A stretch of DNA of 64,000 bases from Candidatus Amarolinea dominans. Its GTDB lineage: Bacteria; Chloroflexota; Anaerolineae; SSC4; Amarolineaceae. The position numbers and the translations under genes were made by a program. Where the stretch lies: assembly GCA_016719785.1 (NCBI GenBank), contig JADJYJ010000008.1, positions 124,001-188,000 on the forward strand, in the 5' to 3' direction. Of this stretch, positions 60,799 to 64,000 are shown in pieces (the first letter of the stretch is position 1; each line of letters starts with the position of its first letter). The notes beneath the pieces were generated by a model that did no database searches, had not been told where the DNA came from, and saw nothing but the letters and a program-made list of their open reading frames with translations.

Positions 60799-60940
60799 TT
60801 CATGTTCTCGTTAGGTAGCATTGAGGCACTTGATGTGGGCCCGCGCAAGATGTGTACTTTGCTGTATATCCAACCTGACGCCGTTCAAGCAGGAAGAGTG
60901 GCATTGGCCATGAACAAACCAATTACATTTTTTGAGACTG

Positions 60941-61062
60941 TGACCGGCGCGTTGGTGCACGCCGGTCAGTACAACAAGAACGACCAATGCCGGCCGGCCG
61001 CTATCCTGTGGCCCGACAAGGAGCGCCAATGGGAGCCGCTGCTGCCGATTGTGGTAGAATAG
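60941..61062 (+). pseudogene. Leftover 5' fragment of pglZ
   Basis: 107 bases (60941-61047) match the 5' part of pglZ at 63060-63166 with about ten mismatches by eye, encoding ALVHAGQYNKNDQCRPAAI and LWPDKERQWEPLLP in the same frame, then a stop at 61060. An apparent ORF from 60802 joins unrelated sequence to it. It marks one edge of the inserted ATPase-DUF4435 module. Confidence 0.88.
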
Positions 61063-61119
61063 GCGCGATGCCCGAAGCGAGTTTCAAGACATCTGTACAG
61101 CCACGGAAGGAGGCCCAAC

Positions 61120-62217
61120 ATGCACGTTAGTAGGATCATTCTCAAGCAAGTTCGCAACTTTCGTGATTTTAGCCGCGCCTTCGAGGATGGCTGGACCAAC
61201 CGTGTGCCCGACGCGCTGCTGTTGATGGGGCCGAACGGCAGCGGCAAAAGTACGCTGCTGGAGGTCATTGTGGCCCTCTGGCGGGGCATGGCAGATTCGC
61301 TCCCTGGGGCAAACCCGGTGACCGACGCGGCCGGGGCGCGCCTCTTGCAGTCGGCGGGACTGGCTGCCCTGGAAGTGATCGGTTTCGAGGGCGCGCCAAT
61401 GTGGATCTATGCGGGCGGGCAGGATGCCACCCGGAGCTTTGCGGCTGCTCATGCCGATGCGCACCGCTTTGAATTACAGCGCCACCTCTCCTCATCCCCG
61501 GAAGATGTGCGCGGCACACAAGTCACCGGTATCTACACACCTCCCGGCCCCCCGGATCGCAGCAAAGCAGAGACACAAAAGGAGGGCGAGGCCTGGACGA
61601 ACCGCTTAGCCGATCAACTGGCTGAGAACCAGCTCGGCAAGCGGGCCGACCTGCCCAACCTCGTCTATCTGGCCAGTGAAAGCCGGCTGCTCCGCCCATT
61701 GAGCGAGCGGTTCAGCGTGCAGCCCGAGCCGGAGGAATACCAATGGCTGGCCCGCTACGAGCCGGTCGCCAGCCGCCGGGGCAGCTTGCAGAACTATCTC
61801 TACAACCTCAAGGTGGTGGATGAGGCCCGCTTCGACGAGATCGCGGCGCAGTTCAATCGGTTCCTGGTCGGTAAACGGCTGAACGGCTTCGACCGGCGCA
61901 CCGGCGACCTGTTGGTGGAGGTCGGAACTGGCGAGAGCCATCCCATCGAGGAATTGAGCAGTGGTGAGAAGCAAGTGCTGCTCATGCTGGCAACGATCAC
62001 GCGCTGGCTGCGGCCGGGCGGCATCGTGCTTGTGGACGAGCCAGACCTGCACCTGCACGTCTCCCTGGCGACGGCGTTCGTCAGCCATCTGCGCCGAATG
62101 GTCGCAGATAAAGGCGGCCAACTCATCATCGCCTCGCACATGCCGGAGTTGTGGGAGCTATTTACGGACTCGCACACCGTCCGCCTGGATGCAACGGGAA
62201 AAGAGGTGGCGCGATGA
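61120..62217 (+). CDS. AAA/ABC-type ATPase, AriA-like (PARIS-type pair)
   Basis: 365 residues. Walker A MGPNGSGKSTLLE (37-45), ABC signature LSSGEKQVLLML, Walker B IVLVDEPDLHLH, H-loop IIASHMPELWELF. Short ABC-ATPase of the SMC/OLD-like 'AAA_15/AAA_21' type without a fused nuclease. The next gene, a DUF4435/TOPRIM protein, overlaps by ATGA, which is the gene pair of PARIS (AriA ATPase plus AriB). AriA assembles into a cage holding AriB and responds to phage anti-restriction proteins such as Ocr. That role is inferred from architecture; no search was done. Confidence 0.8.
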   Translation: MHVSRIILKQVRNFRDFSRAFEDGWTNRVPDALLLMGPNGSGKSTLLEVIVALWRGMADSLPGANPVTDAAGARLLQSAGLAALEVIGFEGAPMWIYAGGQDATRSFAAAHADAHRFELQRHLSSSPEDVRGTQVTGIYTPPGPPDRSKAETQKEGEAWTNRLADQLAENQLGKRADLPNLVYLASESRLLRPLSERFSVQPEPEEYQWLARYEPVASRRGSLQNYLYNLKVVDEARFDEIAAQFNRFLVGKRLNGFDRRTGDLLVEVGTGESHPIEELSSGEKQVLLMLATITRWLRPGGIVLVDEPDLHLHVSLATAFVSHLRRMVADKGGQLIIASHMPELWELFTDSHTVRLDATGKEVAR

Positions 62218-63032
62218 GCGCCCTGCCGGCCTGGATCGTTGAGATCGAGAACCTGGCGCGCGGTTTGCCGGTCATCTTGGTTGAGGGCAAGGAAGATGTG
62301 ATGTGGTTCGGCCATTTTCTGGACCTGCACGCGGCCGGTTGGCGGAGCCGCACGTTTCTCGCGGCGGCTGAGGGCAAGCGCCATGTGATCCAGGGGACAA
62401 CCATCCACCGCCCTTCGTGGATCGGGATCATTGACCGCGATGAATGGCGTGAAGCCGATGTTGTCGCCGCAGCCGGTAGATCGTCGCGCCTGCATATCTT
62501 GCCGCGGTTCTGCATCGAATCCTACCTGTGTGATCCAGCCGAGCTTTGGAACGCCCTGCCTGCGCCCCAGCGGAACCGAGTCACCGACGCGGACGCCTGG
62601 ACGGAGGTCATTCGCCAGCACATCCCGGATTGGGTGGCTCACGGCGCCATGTGGCGCGTGCTACGCGAGATCCACGAAACGAGCCGCTTCCCCAGCCAAC
62701 TCGAAGAACACCCGATCACGGACGAGGCGCAGATTCGCCAGATCCTGGCTTCGTGGCATCAACAAATCGCGCCAGACATTGTCCTGGCGCGCTATCAGGT
62801 GGAATTGGCCGTTGGTCGTGCGTCGCCCAAGCCGGAACAGTTGCGGCAGCACATCCACGGCAAGAAGTTCTTCAACCAGGTCGTTGTGCAGGTTTTGGAC
62901 CGGCTCTTTGCGGGCAAGGGTGCCGACGACTGGCAGCAGAGATTTCGCGACGCGCCGATCTTGCCGCCTCCCGACCTATCTGCCTTACTTGACCGTATCC
63001 TGGCGCAACTACCGTCAACAGGCCTGCCATGA
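62214..63032 (+). CDS. DUF4435 TOPRIM nuclease, AriB-like
   Basis: 272 residues from the ATG at 62214 overlapping the ATPase stop. TOPRIM glutamate in VILVEGKEDVMWF (E24) and the acidic pair in IGIIDRDEW (D74, D76), then RFCIESYLCDP as in DUF4435. In PARIS the equivalent AriB is released on sensing and cleaves host tRNA, stopping growth. Its TGA overlaps the pglZ ATG, so the pair is woven into the BREX operon. Length fits AriB (about 300). High GC like BREX genes, unlike the STAND/TPR module. Confidence 0.78.
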   Translation: MSALPAWIVEIENLARGLPVILVEGKEDVMWFGHFLDLHAAGWRSRTFLAAAEGKRHVIQGTTIHRPSWIGIIDRDEWREADVVAAAGRSSRLHILPRFCIESYLCDPAELWNALPAPQRNRVTDADAWTEVIRQHIPDWVAHGAMWRVLREIHETSRFPSQLEEHPITDEAQIRQILASWHQQIAPDIVLARYQVELAVGRASPKPEQLRQHIHGKKFFNQVVVQVLDRLFAGKGADDWQQRFRDAPILPPPDLSALLDRILAQLPSTGLP

Positions 63033-64000
63033 GTGAACCCACCACACTCCTCGATGCCCTGACCGCGGCGTTGGCGCGCGCCGGCCAGTACAACAAGAAC
63101 GACCAATGCCCGCCGGCTGCCATCCTCTGGCCCGACAAGGAGCGCCAGTGGGAGCCGCTGCTGCCGGCGCTGCGCGAGCGCCTGCCGCTGCTGACCCTGG
63201 GACCTTACGCGCCCGCGCAGCGCACCGGCCCGGCCTACTGGCTGCGCTGCATGATCGCGGCCACGCTGCCCCAGGATGTGCTGCCGGCCGGCGTCGTGCC
63301 GATCATCTACCTGCCGGGCATCAGCCGCGCCGACATCCGGGCCATCGAGGAGTGCCCCAAGCCGCTGCAGCCGTTGGCCGAGCTGCAGTACCGCGGCGTA
63401 CTGTGGACGCACAAGAACGGCCGCGATTGGACAGTGGCCGGCTTCTTGCAAAGCGCCGACGGCGGGCTGGGCATCGCGGTGAGCGGCGACGCAGCCACGC
63501 GGGAGGCGCTGGAACGGGCGCTGCTCAAGCTGGCATACGAACCGCTCGCGCGCCTGAAAAAAGAAGCGCCGCTCAAGGCCGCGTTCTTCGACGAACTCTT
63601 GAACCCAGACCAGGCTCGACGGCTGCTCCTCTGGCTGAACGACCCGGAGGGGTATTCCCACGGGCTGGCGCCGGCCGAGTGGTACTCATTCTGCGACCTC
63701 TGCAAGCGCAAGTACGGCTTCCATCCTGTGGACGACGGCGCGCTGACCGCCGCCGAACGCCTGGGCGCGGCGCAGGGCGCCTGGGCAACCGTTTGGGCGC
63801 GCTACAATGAAAACCCCGAAGGGTATCCCAACCTGCCGGCTCTGCTGCGCCGGGCGCGGCCGCAGTTGGCGCTCTTCGACGCCCGCCAACCCTATTGGCC
63901 GCAGGATACCGAGGCGGCCGAAGGAGACCTGCGCGCGGCGCTTTTGGCGTTGGCCGCGGCGTCACCGGCCGCCGCGCGCCGGGGCATTGCGCATCTCGAG
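63029..64000 (+). CDS. pglZ: PglZ, BREX alkaline-phosphatase-superfamily protein (N-terminal part)
   Basis: 324 codons present, cut by the window end. Starts MSEPTTLLDALTAALARAGQYNKNDQCPPAAILWPDKERQWEPLLPALRERLPLLTLGPYAPAQRTGPAYWLRC, the N-terminus of the BREX-1 type PglZ; GVVPIIYLPGISRADIRAIEECPK and YEPLARLKKEAP follow. The phosphatase domain lies beyond the window. ATG overlaps the DUF4435 stop. Essential BREX component; a phosphatase/phosphodiesterase by family. brxL would be expected downstream, outside the window. Confidence 0.9.
   Translation, partial: MSEPTTLLDALTAALARAGQYNKNDQCPPAAILWPDKERQWEPLLPALRERLPLLTLGPYAPAQRTGPAYWLRCMIAATLPQDVLPAGVVPIIYLPGISRADIRAIEECPKPLQPLAELQYRGVLWTHKNGRDWTVAGFLQSADGGLGIAVSGDAATREALERALLKLAYEPLARLKKEAPLKAAFFDELLNPDQARRLLLWLNDPEGYSHGLAPAEWYSFCDLCKRKYGFHPVDDGALTAAERLGAAQGAWATVWARYNENPEGYPNLPALLRRARPQLALFDARQPYWPQDTEAAEGDLRAALLALAAASPAAARRGIAHLE

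Larger units (their letters stand above)
60941..63166. repeat. 107-bp direct repeats flanking the PARIS-like pair
   Basis: Copy 1 60941-61047 (pglZ remnant), copy 2 63060-63166 (inside the intact pglZ). Both run from TGACCG to CTGCTGCCG with equal length and no gaps. Confidence 0.9.

Noticed and set aside
60802..61062. Small gene of 86 residues between the TPR gene and the ATPase
   Set aside because: Its second half is a duplicated pglZ fragment and the first half has no RBS or recognisable domain; treated as a remnant.
1..64000. tRNA or rRNA genes and insertion sequences
   Set aside because: No cloverleaf with GGTTCGA-type T-arm, no rRNA-like stretch and no transposase or terminal inverted repeats recognised.

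Overview
High-GC bacterial chromosome segment, most likely from a Chloroflexota member (Anaerolineae/Caldilineae-like). This is an inference from gene content and style: a T-box upstream of thrS, an S1 protein with four S1 repeats, LexA with a folK-folP fusion beside it, Uma2 and NB-ARC/TPR proteins, dockerin-bearing secreted proteins and many short palindromic and tandem repeats. No phylogeny was run. The 3' half carries the rpmH-rnpA-yidD-yidC-jag cluster, and a perfect parS site lies at 16190-16205, so the window is probably near the replication origin.

Layout. 1-16.1 kb: a secreted M4 metallopeptidase (cut by the window edge), tyrS with an 18-bp tandem repeat at its 5' end, an alpha/beta hydrolase overlapping larA, a DedA protein with a small anchored partner, an SDR, a DinB-like protein, a six-hairpin glycosidase-like protein, a FemX-like transferase, an HtrA protease, thrS behind a T-box, and a methyltransferase. 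16.1-24.4 kb: parS, a consensus promoter and long structured leader in front of rpsA, then rpsU, infA, and a sugar ABC transporter whose binding protein is an in-frame tandem duplication; then a Uma2 nuclease. 24.5-29.4 kb (minus): nrfHA nitrite reductase, larE-larB (nickel-pincer cofactor synthesis for the LarA at 4.4 kb) and an App1-like phosphatase. 29.5-36.5 kb: two divergent, very large secreted proteins with dockerin repeats, one of them frameshifted. 36.5-46.5 kb: threonine dehydratase, rsfS, lexA, folKP, a membrane protein, a sugar isomerase, selD (itself apparently a selenoprotein read through a UGA), then rpmH-rnpA-yidD-yidC-jag.

46.6-64 kb is a defence island starting immediately after jag. 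Its backbone is BREX type 1-like (brxA-like, brxB, brxC, pglX, pglZ). Three accessory units are nested inside it: an OLD-like AAA-TOPRIM protein between brxC and pglX; a low-GC module between pglX and pglZ encoding a membrane-anchored NB-ARC ATPase and two TPR proteins; and an AAA ATPase plus DUF4435/TOPRIM pair resembling PARIS (AriA-AriB). The PARIS-like pair is flanked by 107-bp direct repeats formed by the real pglZ 5' end and a leftover pglZ fragment, which records how it was inserted. pglX is a mosaic with a lower-GC centre and in-frame simple repeats. PARIS is known to respond to phage proteins that block restriction and BREX, so nesting it inside BREX suggests a two-layer defence.
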